Positions 1-7,999 of a DNA stretch of 36,992 bases are shown here, one piece after another. The translations under genes were made by a program, and so were the position numbers. A model generated the notes under the pieces. The model had not been told where the DNA came from, searched no databases, and saw nothing but the letters and a program-made list of their open reading frames with translations. Source of the stretch: Saprospiraceae bacterium (lineage in GTDB: Bacteria > Bacteroidota > Bacteroidia > Chitinophagales > Saprospiraceae); contig JAHDCG010000032.1 of NCBI GenBank assembly GCA_020629965.1, positions 16,355 through 53,346 of the forward strand. The letters are read 5' to 3'. Position 1 is the first letter of the stretch, and each line of letters starts with the position of its first letter.

Positions 1-30
1 AAGCCGCAAAGATTATTAAAAAATATCGCT

Positions 31-1128
31 TTGAAAGAGAAAAACCGGAAAGAGAAAAAAACACCGCAGACCGTCAAATCCAAAATGCACGCCCGCAACC
101 CGCACCGCGAACGCTATGACCTCGCCGCGCTGACGGAAGCCTACGCACCGCTTGCCGACCACGTGCGCCCCAATAAATACGGCGACGACAGCATTGACTT
201 TGCCGATGCCGATGCCGTCAAAGCCCTCAATAAAGCGATACTTTTTAAGCATTATGACCTCGTTTATTGGGAAATTCCGGAGGATTATCTGTGTCCGCCG
301 ATACCGGGGCGGGCGGATTATTTGCACCACGTCGCGGATTTGTACGGTGAAAAAAACTTCGGGGCGGTGCCGAAAGGCGCGGATTTTAAATGCCTTGATG
401 TCGGGGTCGGCGCAAATTGCATTTACCCGATTATCGGTGTGAAAACTTTCGGGTGGTCGTTTATCGGTTCCGAAATCGACGAGGTTGCTTTAGAAAATGC
501 GAAGGAAATTGTCGAGAAAAATCCGCATCTGAAGGGGCGCGTCGATTTGCGTTTGCAGAGCAATAAGCGCGATGTTTTTCACGGGATTTTGGATAAAGAA
601 GAAAAGATCGATTTGGTGATTTGCAACCCGCCGTTCCACGCCTCGGCGGAAGATGCGCGCGAAGCTAACCTCCGCAAAGTCAAGAACTTACACGGCAAGC
701 ACAAAAATAAAACCGCGCTCAATTTCGGCGGGCAAAGCAACGAACTGTGGACGGAAGGCGGCGAAAAACGCTTTCTTAAAGACATGGTGCGCAGCAGTAA
801 AAAATTTGCGGAAAACGTGACGTGGTTTACCGCTTTGGTATCAAAGGAAAATACGGTGGCGGGCTTGGTCGAGTCACTGAAATTTTACAAAGCAAAATCC
901 GTCCGCATTATTAAGACGGGGCAGGGCAACAAGCGCAGCCGTATCGTGGCTTGGAGTTTTACGATAGAAGGCAGCATTCCGGATGTCAACGAAGAATTGC
1001 GCGGCAAAGCACCGCGTCAGCGCGAAACTGCGCCGAGGAGAGGAAAGGAGTTAAAATTCAAACCGCGCACCGGACGCGACCCGGGAAAATCGCGGTTTTA
1101 TGAAAATAAAAAAGGAAGGAAAAAGTAA
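31..1128 (+). CDS. rlmF: 23S rRNA (adenine(1618)-N6)-methyltransferase RlmF
   Basis: Probable SAM-dependent methyltransferase that N6-methylates A1618 of 23S rRNA, acting in the cytoplasm on the large subunit. Seen: an N-terminal block with LCPPIPGRADY (about residues 88-97) typical of RlmF, a SAM-binding segment LDVGVGANCIYP (122-133), and the adenine-N6 catalytic motif NPPFHAS (199-205). The protein is slightly longer than E. coli RlmF because of a very basic C-terminal tail (about 50 residues, rich in R and K). The start is uncertain: the frame is open to the left window edge, the position used is a TTG, and the first ATG is at 82, where the conserved region begins. The gene faces prmA tail to tail across a repeat-filled gap. 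Confidence 0.9.
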   Translation: MKEKNRKEKKTPQTVKSKMHARNPHRERYDLAALTEAYAPLADHVRPNKYGDDSIDFADADAVKALNKAILFKHYDLVYWEIPEDYLCPPIPGRADYLHHVADLYGEKNFGAVPKGADFKCLDVGVGANCIYPIIGVKTFGWSFIGSEIDEVALENAKEIVEKNPHLKGRVDLRLQSNKRDVFHGILDKEEKIDLVICNPPFHASAEDAREANLRKVKNLHGKHKNKTALNFGGQSNELWTEGGEKRFLKDMVRSSKKFAENVTWFTALVSKENTVAGLVESLKFYKAKSVRIIKTGQGNKRSRIVAWSFTIEGSIPDVNEELRGKAPRQRETAPRRGKELKFKPRTGRDPGKSRFYENKKGRKK

Positions 1129-1134
1129 CCAAAA

Positions 1135-1318
1135 GGTGTCGGATACTTGACCTGAGCAAAAAAACGGAAACGGCAAATTTTTTCCGTGCAGACAATAGAA
1201 TACGAGTATCCGACACCTATCTGTTGACTTTCTGCAAAGTGTCGGATATTCTTTTTGCTTAGTTTCGAAATAATTCTCAATACCATATTCCTTTATCCCG
1301 GCAAAATATCCGACACTC
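1135..1318. repeat. Four alternating copies of GTGTCGGATA between rlmF and prmA
   Basis: The gap between the two convergent genes holds GGTGTCGGATACTT (1135-1148), its inverse GAGTATCCGACACC (1204-1217), AGTGTCGGATATT (1239-1251) and the inverse AATATCCGACACT (1306-1318). The copies alternate in orientation, so they can form two consecutive long-loop hairpins. This resembles a short interspersed palindrome. A related GTGTCAGACA-type set lies at 16.0-16.2 kb. Confidence 0.75.
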
Positions 1319-1321
1319 TTG

Positions 1322-2146
1322 TTATGCGAGCCGCAACTGCCGACAAATCCAATTTCCCCGCGTCTCCGTGCGCACCGTCACAAAGCCCGCTTCTTTCGTT
1401 GCTTTTTGCATCAAATCACCGTCTTCCAAAATAAATCCCGAAATCAATAAATTACCGCCGTCCGCTAAACGATTATGTAACTCTGCGAGCGAAGGTAAAA
1501 TGACATTGCGGTTGATATTTGCCAAAATGCAGTCATACTTTCGTGCAGGCACCGTCTCTAATGTACCGTGAAAAGTTTGGATATTTTTCACGTCGTTTAT
1601 CTCCGCATTTTCCAAAGTATTTTCGTAAGAAGGCAGTTCGATATCGACGGCATCGAGGTCGTTCGCGCCGCGCATTTCTGCCAAAATCGCTAAAATTCCC
1701 GTGCCGCAGCCGTAGTCAAAAACGCTTTTATTCCGCAAATCCAAATCCCGCATTATCAACATCATCATGTAGGTCGTCTCGTGGTGACCCGTCCCGAATG
1801 CCATTTTCGGATTGATGATAATCTCGTGCGCAAAGCCCTCCGCTGCCGGGTGAAAATCCGCGCGAATACGCACAAAGTCTTCTACCTCAATGGGTTGGAA
1901 GTTCGACTCCCATACTTCATTCCAATTTTTGTAAGGAATAAAAACTTTTTCGAAAATGAAATCGAATTGCTCCGCGTACTCTTGCATCGCCCGTTCCGTC
2001 GCTTCCGAGTCGTCTTGTTCCCGAATAAAAGCGGCAAAACCGGTCTCGTTTTCTTCAAAAGAATCAAAGGGCTGCTGCGCGACGATACCGATGAGCAGAT
2101 CGGTCATATCGGCGGGGCAGGTGACGGCGTATTTGTAGTAATTCAT
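1322..2146 (-). CDS. prmA: Ribosomal protein L11 methyltransferase PrmA
   Basis: Probable SAM-dependent methyltransferase that methylates ribosomal protein L11. Seen: substrate-side N-terminal domain (1-95), FGTGHHETT (117-125), SAM motif I FDYGCGTG (143-150) and LANINRN (208-214), all characteristic of PrmA. The length of 274 residues is normal or slightly short for the family. The ATG at 2146 is preceded directly by an array of CCGTCCA-type units (2147-2185), so there is no ordinary Shine-Dalgarno sequence. The gene is convergent with rlmF. Both gene products act on the large ribosomal subunit, though opposite orientation argues against an operon. Confidence 0.92.
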   Translation of the reverse strand: MNYYKYAVTCPADMTDLLIGIVAQQPFDSFEENETGFAAFIREQDDSEATERAMQEYAEQFDFIFEKVFIPYKNWNEVWESNFQPIEVEDFVRIRADFHPAAEGFAHEIIINPKMAFGTGHHETTYMMMLIMRDLDLRNKSVFDYGCGTGILAILAEMRGANDLDAVDIELPSYENTLENAEINDVKNIQTFHGTLETVPARKYDCILANINRNVILPSLAELHNRLADGGNLLISGFILEDGDLMQKATKEAGFVTVRTETRGNWICRQLRLA

Positions 2147-2185
2147 GGTACGGTGGACGGTTTTACGGTGGACGGTGGACGGGGG
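2147..2185. repeat. GACGGTG heptamer array abutting the prmA start codon
   Basis: Plus-strand units ACGGTGG and GACGGTG repeat over about 39 bp with one irregular unit, ending directly at the prmA ATG (read on minus). It belongs to the same CGTCAAC/CGTCCAC family as the arrays at 15291, 19243, 20779, 29747 and 36941. It occupies the place where a ribosome-binding site would be. Confidence 0.7.
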
Positions 2186-2270
2186 CTTTCGCTTTGGTAC
2201 ACCGTAATTTATCTATTTAATTTAGACTTTTACAGGGTTGTTTTTGATAACGAAATCAAAATGAAAACAG

Positions 2271-2412
2271 ACGACTCAAACAATCATCAAACAACTCAAA
2301 CGCGAAGCGTTCAAATTTAAAAATCGTATTTAAGTTAACAACGCATTTAAGTTTAAAGGAGACGACTCAAACAATCATTAAACAACTCAAACGACTCTAA
2401 CGCGAAGCGTCA
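2271..2412. repeat. Direct repeat of an ACTCAAAC-rich element next to the Mur ligase stop
   Basis: Two copies (2271-2313 and 2362-2412) share ACGACTCAAACAATCAT, AACAACTCAAACG and CGCGAAGCGT, spaced 91 bp apart. Copy 2 has an extra ACTCTAACG. The end of copy 2 overlaps the TGA stop of the Mur ligase gene (2410-2412). CGCGAAGCGT can fold into a small hairpin. This fills most of the roughly 260-bp gap between prmA and the Mur ligase gene. Confidence 0.65.
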
Positions 2413-4029
2413 TTTATAAGAATCCGGCAAATCATTCTCATACAAAATCACATCGCCCGCCTGCATCCTACTGCTCAGCCACGCCGTTGCTTCCGCAAAA
2501 TCTTTGGCACGAAAAATTTGGGTTTCGGGGAAATTCTCATCCGCAAGTCCCGCAGAAATCGCGTCGGCATTGACCGCATTGACAATGACGGCGAGGTCCG
2601 CATTTTTAGCGATTTGTCGCCCGAAATTTCGGTTAATTTCCTCGGTGCGTTCCCCCAACTCCACCATGCCCGGCGTGACGATAATTTTGCGTTTGCCTTC
2701 CATTTGTCCGAGTACTTCAACCGCCATTTTCGCGCCGACCTCATTCGAGTTAAAAGCATCGTCGAGAACGGTGATACCCGACCCGATGCGACGAATAGAA
2801 AGACGGTGCTGTACGGGTTGCAATTTCTTGATACCGACCTGCATTTGCCTGACGGAAACACCCAAATAGTCAGCCACGGCAACGGCTGCGGCGAGATTGG
2901 ACAGGTTGTGTTCGCCCAGTAATTTCGTCTCGAAAGTACCGAATAACTTGCCGTTTTTGTGAATATCGAACTGCGAACCGCGTGCCGATAATTTTACGTT
3001 TTCTACCGAAAAATCGGCATTTGCGTGACGCACACCGTAGTAGGCTTTCGGTTTATCGACGGTTTGTTTTTCAATGATTTCGTAATCCGCATTCAGCACC
3101 GCAAAGCCGGTTTGCGGCAGCGAGTCAATCAATTCAAACTTCGTTTTGCGTATATTATCGACCGTCTTAAAAGTCTCTAAATGTGCCGTGCCGACGGCGG
3201 TCAAAATGCCGATTTCGGGCCGGGCAATGTCACAAATTTCTTTGATGTCGCCGTTCTGTTTCGCGCCCATTTCCGCGATAAAAATCTCATGAAAAGGCTT
3301 CAGTTGTTCGCGCACCGTGCGCACTACACCCATCGGCGTATTGAAGCTGCCCGGCGTCATCAGCACGTTAAATTTTTGTGCTAAAATACTCTGTAAAAAG
3401 TGCTTGGTACTCGTCTTTCCGTAGCTGCCCGTGATGCCGATAACGCGTAAATTCGACGCAGCGACGAGCATCTTTTTTGCGTCGTCGATGTACCAATTAT
3501 GGTTGTATTTTTCGTAGGGTTTCAGCAGGGTATTGGCGAGTAAAATGACAAGAGGGGAGAGAATTAAAAGCACAAAAAGCAGCGGTAATTTATAGTGTCG
3601 CAAAATGAGTTTTTCACCCAAAACATCGTCGGCTATCCACAGTTGTTCGGTGACGTGCGGTACGGACAGCCACAATCCCGCGAGAGCAAAAAACAGCAAC
3701 AAAGACACGCCAAAAATCCTTTTCGCACGGTCGGTAAAAACAAGTGCTTTTTTATATTTTCTATTGTAAAATCGCCAAGTCAAAAAGAAGAGAAAAAGTG
3801 CGGTCAAAGTCATGCCGACGGGCGGAAAAAGAAAAGTAACAAGCAGACCGATGACCAAAAAAATAAACTCCAAACCCCGGTCTGCCGAGCCGTAATTTTC
3901 CTTCAGCCAACGCAAAAATCGCTCGTTGCGGTAAGAGTTGAGTTGCAGCATGTGCAATTCGTAGCGAAATTTAAAGAAAGCATACACGGCAATCGCGAGT
4001 AAAAGTGCGAAAAAAAGGAAGGCGGTCAT
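2410..4029 (-). CDS. Membrane-anchored Mur ligase family protein (MurF-like)
   Basis: ATP-dependent ligase of the Mur family, nearest in look to MurF (UDP-MurNAc-tripeptide:D-Ala-D-Ala ligase). Seen: about five hydrophobic segments in residues 2-167 (roughly 2-18, 54-70, 71-86, 105-121, 148-167), then the Mur ATP loop GSYGKTS (201-207), EMGAKQNGDI, GTAHLETF, a central-domain LLGEHNLSN and a C-terminal domain ending ENDLPDSYK. Classical MurF lacks the membrane segments, so the substrate is not certain. Start chosen at the ATG at 4029, which has AGGAG about 10 bp upstream; the frame is open further upstream without such a signal. The stop codon lies in a repeat. An alternative is another amide-ligase branch of the Mur superfamily. 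Confidence 0.82.
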   Translation of the reverse strand: MTAFLFFALLLAIAVYAFFKFRYELHMLQLNSYRNERFLRWLKENYGSADRGLEFIFLVIGLLVTFLFPPVGMTLTALFLFFLTWRFYNRKYKKALVFTDRAKRIFGVSLLLFFALAGLWLSVPHVTEQLWIADDVLGEKLILRHYKLPLLFVLLILSPLVILLANTLLKPYEKYNHNWYIDDAKKMLVAASNLRVIGITGSYGKTSTKHFLQSILAQKFNVLMTPGSFNTPMGVVRTVREQLKPFHEIFIAEMGAKQNGDIKEICDIARPEIGILTAVGTAHLETFKTVDNIRKTKFELIDSLPQTGFAVLNADYEIIEKQTVDKPKAYYGVRHANADFSVENVKLSARGSQFDIHKNGKLFGTFETKLLGEHNLSNLAAAVAVADYLGVSVRQMQVGIKKLQPVQHRLSIRRIGSGITVLDDAFNSNEVGAKMAVEVLGQMEGKRKIIVTPGMVELGERTEEINRNFGRQIAKNADLAVIVNAVNADAISAGLADENFPETQIFRAKDFAEATAWLSSRMQAGDVILYENDLPDSYK

Positions 4030-4149
4030 GCAAAAAGTTTTCTCCTGAAATTGATTTTTATCGGCGGCAAAGATAGAGAAAACGGCAGGCAAAAGCATTT
4101 TTATTTTTGCTTTAAATTTTGTTGCCGATGTCTTACAAAACCTGCCGCA

Positions 4150-4233
4150 TGAGGTACGGGGTACTTCTCTCAATAACAACGCCGTAAAATATAATAATTC
4201 TTCCGGCATCAAGAATGAAAAGTACCTCGTACC
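4150..4233. repeat. Inverted GTACCTC repeats upstream of the Mur ligase and ndk
   Basis: GAGGTACGGGGTACTTC (about 4150-4166) and GAAAAGTACCTCGTACCTCG (4214-4233) are inverted relative to each other. The second contains two heptamers GTACCTC. Similar AAGTACGAGGCACTT elements occur near 10107 and 31798. Confidence 0.5.
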
Positions 4234-4264
4234 TCGACCACAACAAATTTATCAAAAAACAAGG

Positions 4265-4294
4265 TTGTCCGAAAGCAACAAAACCTTACCTTTG
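4265..4294 (+). promoter_or_regulatory. Bacteroidota-type promoter upstream of ndk
   Basis: TTG (4265-4267), 19 bp, then TACCTTTG (4287-4294) matches the known Bacteroidota promoter pattern (-33 TTG / -7 TAnnTTTG) with ideal spacing. Predicted transcription start is near 4301, giving an ndk leader of about 165 nt. Confidence 0.6.
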
Positions 4295-4464
4295 CGCCGA
4301 AATTGAAAACGCAACCGCCGAAACATTATTTCGTAAACTGCGTTTTCACATACGGCAAACCGAATTTTGTGAATTTCTAAATTTGATTTCGCCGTATTTT
4401 AATTCAAAACGCGACTGTAAAGTTGCGGCACCATTTTGACTCAAAAACAAAAAAAAATTATACA

Positions 4465-4884
4465 ATGGCAGGTAACAGAACTTTTACCATGATTAAGCCG
4501 GGCGCAGTCCGCAACGGTCACATCGGCGGCATTTTGGCGGCTATCAACGAGGGCGGTTTCAAAATCGTCGCAATGAAATACACAAAATTGTCGGCTGAAA
4601 AAGCGGGCGAATTTTACGCAGTCCACAAAGAGCGTCCTTTCTACGGCGAGTTGGTCGAGTTCATGAGCAGCGGCCCGATTGTGGCGGCGGTTTTGGAAAA
4701 AGACAACGCAGTAGAAGACTTCCGCAAACTCATCGGTGCGACCAATCCGAAAGAAGCAGCCGAAGGCACTATCCGCGCAAAATACGCGACTTCCATCGGC
4801 GAAAACGCGGTACACGGCTCTGACAGCGACGAAAACGCAGACATCGAAGCGAATTTCCACTTTGCGGGAACGGAGATGTTTTAG
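4465..4884 (+). CDS. ndk: Nucleoside diphosphate kinase
   Basis: Transfers the gamma phosphate between nucleoside tri- and diphosphates through a phosphohistidine, balancing NTP/dNTP pools in the cytoplasm. Seen: [11 protein letters not shown] near the N-terminus, [16 protein letters not shown] (56-71), [13 protein letters not shown], and the active-site block NAVHGSDS with catalytic His117. The length of 139 residues is typical. The start is the ATG at 4465, in an A-rich context without a clear Shine-Dalgarno, common in Bacteroidota. A promoter lies at 4265-4294 and a terminator at 4973-5014. The TAG stop is the first part of a heptamer-like run (4882-4913). Confidence 0.95.
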   Translation: MAGNRTFTMIKPGAVRNGHIGGILAAINEGGFKIVAMKYTKLSAEKAGEFYAVHKERPFYGELVEFMSSGPIVAAVLEKDNAVEDFRKLIGATNPKEAAEGTIRAKYATSIGENAVHGSDSDENADIEANFHFAGTEMF

Positions 4885-4913
4885 GTGATAGGTGGTGGGT
4901 GGTAGTTGGTGGG
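4882..4913. repeat. TAGGTGG heptamer run starting on the ndk stop codon
   Basis: From the stop TAG the sequence reads TAGGTGA, TAGGTGG, TGGGTGG, TAGTTGG, TGGGATG: four to five degenerate 7-bp units. A matching family, seen as CACCACC/TACCAAC on the other strand, follows csgE (23345-23369) and the HNH gene (about 34808-34838). Confidence 0.55.
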
Positions 4914-4972
4914 ATGCACTAGAACCGCTTTACTATCTGTTGAGACTAAATTTTAGTTCTCCGTTTCAAATA

Positions 4973-5014
4973 AAAAAGCGACAATCGAATTGAGTTTCGG
5001 TTGTCGCTTTTTTT
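4973..5014 (+). terminator. Intrinsic terminator after ndk, probably bidirectional
   Basis: Stem AAAAAGCGACAATCGAA pairs with TTCGGTTGTCGCTTTTT around a short loop, with A-tract before and T-tract after. It sits between convergent ndk and the helix-hairpin-helix gene and could serve both. Confidence 0.85.
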
Positions 5015-5104
5015 TGTTGCCGGTTGACCGTTGTTGGTTGTCCGGCGGCTCTGTCAAAACTCTGCGTCTCAGCGTGCGCTTTTTCCATAGTCGCTTTCAG
5101 CAGT

Positions 5105-5160
5105 CTAACGTCTAATATCTAACGTCTAAAATCTAACATCTAAAATCTAACATCTAAAAT
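5105..5160. repeat. CTAAAAT/CTAACAT/CTAACGT heptamer array containing a stop codon
   Basis: Eight consecutive 7-bp units starting with CTA: CTAACGT, CTAATAT, CTAACGT, CTAAAAT, CTAACAT, CTAAAAT, CTAACAT, CTAAAAT. The CTA of the last unit (5154-5156) is the TAG stop of the gene on the minus strand, and the preceding TTT codon for the terminal Phe also falls in the unit. Confidence 0.9.
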
Positions 5161-7367
5161 CTCACTTTAGCCTGCACCTTCACCTCCGTCCGCGTCCTCC
5201 CGTCAATCTCCGTTCTGCCCGAGCCGAACTGTGCAAAGTCCGTATTTGCGTTGCGACCGGCGAGCCACGTTTGCGCTATTCTGCCTTCCAAAGTCACATT
5301 TCTGATGCCTTTAAAACGTAAATTCAGATAAGCGCGCGAGCCGCGATAAAAGTAGGCGGGTACCGAAAAAGTGTACAATAAATCATTTTCGTAGGCATAA
5401 ATGCGGCTGTTAAAATCGTCGGTATCGAAGAGTGCGTAACGTGCCGTCGCCGACCACGGACTGCCGACGGGCTTCCAGATGATGTCTTGATAGAGAACAA
5501 AACCGGTCGTCTCCAAGCCCGGCACATCGGAAGTAATGCTTTCGCCGTCCAAGAAATTGACGGAGACGAGCGGCTCGTCGAAGGCCGGATTGTCGATGCG
5601 GAAACGGCTGACCTCGAAGCGATTACGCAGCTCCAAAGACTTGCTGACTTTGTTGGAGATTTGCAGCCGCAGATTGGCGCGTTGCTGATTGTAAATCAGA
5701 TTTTTATTCAGCGAGCGCACATTGCGTGCCTTGTTTTCCAAGCGACCGCGCAGATAGACCGTCAGTTTTCGTTTGATGATGTAAGTGATTTGCGCGAAAG
5801 CCTCGTTGCCGTCGGAGGGGGCGTCGATGGTCGAGCGCAGCCACGGGTGCTTCCAGGCGTCGTAGTAGGCTTGGAATTTCCAATTGCGTGACGGTCTGAC
5901 TTCCAACCCGAGGTAAAGACCGCTTTCGTTTCTGCCGCCCATTGCCGTGGTTTCGCCGAAGGGGCGGGCGTTTAGTGAGTGAAAATCGCGGGGATAATGA
6001 CGGTGCAAAATCGCCAAATCGACGCGGCGGTCGAGACCGACGAGCAGACCGTTGAGCGTGGCGACGGAGCCGTTGTCACTATATGCTGTTTCGCCGAAAA
6101 AGTGAAAATTGCGCCATATATAGGCGTAATCAACGCTGAGATTGAGGAGGTTGCTGCTGTTGAATTCAAACTGATTATAAGTTCGCAAATTACGCCGGAA
6201 GTCGCTGCCGAATTGATGTCTGACCGCATTAAAAGCGATGTGTCCCGTGCCGAAGGACTGCTTCAAGCTGCCGCCGTAGGTCTGTACGCGGATGGCATTT
6301 TCGTCTTCGATTTCGGAGGCGAAGCGGTGCAAACCCGTGATTTGAAAAGAAGAAAAACCCGCCTCGGGGTCGGGGAAATCGATATTGAGCGAGTCAATAA
6401 AATCATCCCGCAGAATATTCGCATCGCGGCGACGGGTAGAATAAAAGGCGGTAAAATCCGTGTTTTCGGTCAAGCCCAAAGTCGCCGCCCCGCCCCGAAA
6501 AAAATCGAACTCATTTGCCGAACGCTGCGGTCGCAAAGCCCGCCCCGTGCGCCGAATATCCATCACCTCGACCGACTTTCCGTAGCCGAAACCCGCCTTG
6601 GCAATCAAGCCCTGACCCATGCCGATTTGGTAGTCGCCGATTGCCAAAGATTTGAGAAAAGCGGAATATTTATTCAGAAAAATATGTGCGGAATAGAAAT
6701 CAAAACCCTGCTTATTACTGCCCGTAAAAAACTCTTCGCCCTCGTCTTTTTCCGCCGTAAATCCCATACTCAAACGGTCTTCGTAGCGTCGCTGATAGCG
6801 GGTGTACAGACGAAAAGGCGAACCCAAAAACGGGTCTTCAAACTCACCTTCCTTATAGCCGCGCTGTTCTTCCAACAGCCGCCGATAACTCACAAAAAGC
6901 TCGTTGTCGCCCTCGGTCAGCATTTGCCCGAGGGGTACGCGGTAGTCGTCTAAATTACCGCTGACCGTGATGTAAGGCAAAATCGCGCGAATGGTTTGCA
7001 GGTCGAAACCCGGCACGGCTTGCAGTTCTTCTTTTGCCACCAAATCGCCGAATTGAGCACGGTAAGCGACTAAGCCGCTGATTTGCACGTCGTTAAGCAG
7101 AAAAAATTCTTCCAAATCCGCGACGGAGGCTTTATTGAGGTTGAGCGGATTGCGTTCGTAAATGCGAAATTTTTCCGCCAAATCGTTAAAAGCAAAATTA
7201 TCACCGTCGCCGCTGCCTTCTTCGACAATCGCCTCGATGAGTTGCTGCAAGGCTTCGGGTACTTCGTATTCGTCGGGATTTCTATCTTTTTGTGCCTGTA
7301 AATCAATGCTTTGCGTGAGCAAAAGCAAAGTTAAAAAGGGTAAAAAATATCGGTAAAAAACGGGCAT
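5154..7367 (-). CDS. Helix-hairpin-helix outer-membrane-type protein
   Basis: Exported protein of unknown function that joins a ComEA-like helix-hairpin-helix region to a probable outer-membrane barrel. Seen: signal peptide (about 1-25, ending LQAQ), helix-hairpin-helix repeats around residues 73-135 (NPLNLNKASVADLEEFF, then AVPGF), then about 600 residues of alternating polar and aromatic strands ending in Phe, as barrel proteins do. The architecture matches the Bacteroidota helix-hairpin-helix/ComEA family; a role in DNA binding or uptake is inference only. The last codons (for R and F) and the TAG stop overlap a heptamer array (5105-5160). Upstream lies an octamer run (7424-7461). No operon partner is visible. 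Confidence 0.8.
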   Translation of the reverse strand: MPVFYRYFLPFLTLLLLTQSIDLQAQKDRNPDEYEVPEALQQLIEAIVEEGSGDGDNFAFNDLAEKFRIYERNPLNLNKASVADLEEFFLLNDVQISGLVAYRAQFGDLVAKEELQAVPGFDLQTIRAILPYITVSGNLDDYRVPLGQMLTEGDNELFVSYRRLLEEQRGYKEGEFEDPFLGSPFRLYTRYQRRYEDRLSMGFTAEKDEGEEFFTGSNKQGFDFYSAHIFLNKYSAFLKSLAIGDYQIGMGQGLIAKAGFGYGKSVEVMDIRRTGRALRPQRSANEFDFFRGGAATLGLTENTDFTAFYSTRRRDANILRDDFIDSLNIDFPDPEAGFSSFQITGLHRFASEIEDENAIRVQTYGGSLKQSFGTGHIAFNAVRHQFGSDFRRNLRTYNQFEFNSSNLLNLSVDYAYIWRNFHFFGETAYSDNGSVATLNGLLVGLDRRVDLAILHRHYPRDFHSLNARPFGETTAMGGRNESGLYLGLEVRPSRNWKFQAYYDAWKHPWLRSTIDAPSDGNEAFAQITYIIKRKLTVYLRGRLENKARNVRSLNKNLIYNQQRANLRLQISNKVSKSLELRNRFEVSRFRIDNPAFDEPLVSVNFLDGESITSDVPGLETTGFVLYQDIIWKPVGSPWSATARYALFDTDDFNSRIYAYENDLLYTFSVPAYFYRGSRAYLNLRFKGIRNVTLEGRIAQTWLAGRNANTDFAQFGSGRTEIDGRTRTEVKVQAKVRF

Positions 7368-7423
7368 AGATTTCTTTTTTCGGATGAGTTTGCAATATCC
7401 GAAAATTCATTGAAAGTGCTGAC

Positions 7424-7461
7424 TATTTGTTTATCTGTTTAATTGTTTAGTCGTTTATCTG
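7424..7461. repeat. GTTTATCT-type octamer run upstream of the helix-hairpin-helix gene
   Basis: TTGTTTAT, CTGTTTAA, TTGTTTAG, TCGTTTAT, CTG: an 8-bp period built on GTTTA. The same family is found after the transglutaminase-like gene (12741-12774) and between csgA and csgB (24766-24858). It lies about 57 bp upstream of the start codon at 7367. Confidence 0.6.
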
Positions 7462-7650
7462 ATTTGTCCGACGAATTATTGCAAACAAATGCCTATAAGG
7501 TGCGCCGTAGTTTTCGCCGAGATTCAATGCACTTTACCTGATTTTAATTTTACCTTTCTAAAAATTTCTTACAATGCAAATTCATTTTTGAAATCGTAAA
7601 TTAAACCAAGAACTGTTGTTAAAACTTCTTTTTCAACTCAACACAAACCC

Positions 7651-7658
7651 TATCTTTG
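7651..7658 (+). promoter_or_regulatory. Possible -7 box (TATCTTTG) in the glnII upstream region
   Basis: TATCTTTG matches TAnnTTTG. A T-rich segment (TTCTTTTTC) lies at the expected -33 distance but is not a good TTG. The region 7462-7999 is otherwise non-coding and shows a second such box at 7798. Confidence 0.35.
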
Positions 7659-7797
7659 CGCTTTCTCATCAATACCTTTCCGCTGCCAAATTATAAGTAC
7701 GAAAATCGAAGCATTAACCACGCAACTATCGACTTTCGCCAATCGGTTTATCCTTTCAGACAAACCGAGCAGTTTTCGTCACTTGCGAAAATTGTCT

Positions 7798-7805
7798 TAC
7801 TTTTG
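7798..7805 (+). promoter_or_regulatory. Possible -7 box (TACTTTTG) upstream of glnII
   Basis: TACTTTTG matches TAnnTTTG; the upstream element is weak (TTTTC, about 21 bp before). If used, the glnII leader would be about 190 nt. Two candidate boxes in 630 bp would fit a gene with more than one promoter, which is expected for nitrogen-controlled genes but not shown here. Confidence 0.4.
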
Positions 7806-7999
7806 CACTTTTTTTCGACAGCATAACACGTTTTACGACCCTTTTAACTGCCATAAAGCGTATATAACCGTCTGATTTTCAAATCATTAAATTATTTGAA
7901 TAAATCCCGGTCATTACTCCACACTAAATTTCGGTAGTCTTTGGTTTTCGACGTTAAAAACTGTCGTTCACTCTATAAAATTTTAAATTTTTATTCAAC

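Noticed and set aside
4215-4439. A 74-codon frame before ndk
   Set aside because: It contains the strong ndk promoter (TTG-N19-TACCTTTG), which argues that this stretch is leader and promoter, not coding.
5979-6953. A 324-codon frame opposite the helix-hairpin-helix gene
   Set aside because: It is antisense to a clearly coding gene with a signal peptide and barrel pattern, has no recognisable domain, and matches what the codon bias of the real gene produces on the other strand.
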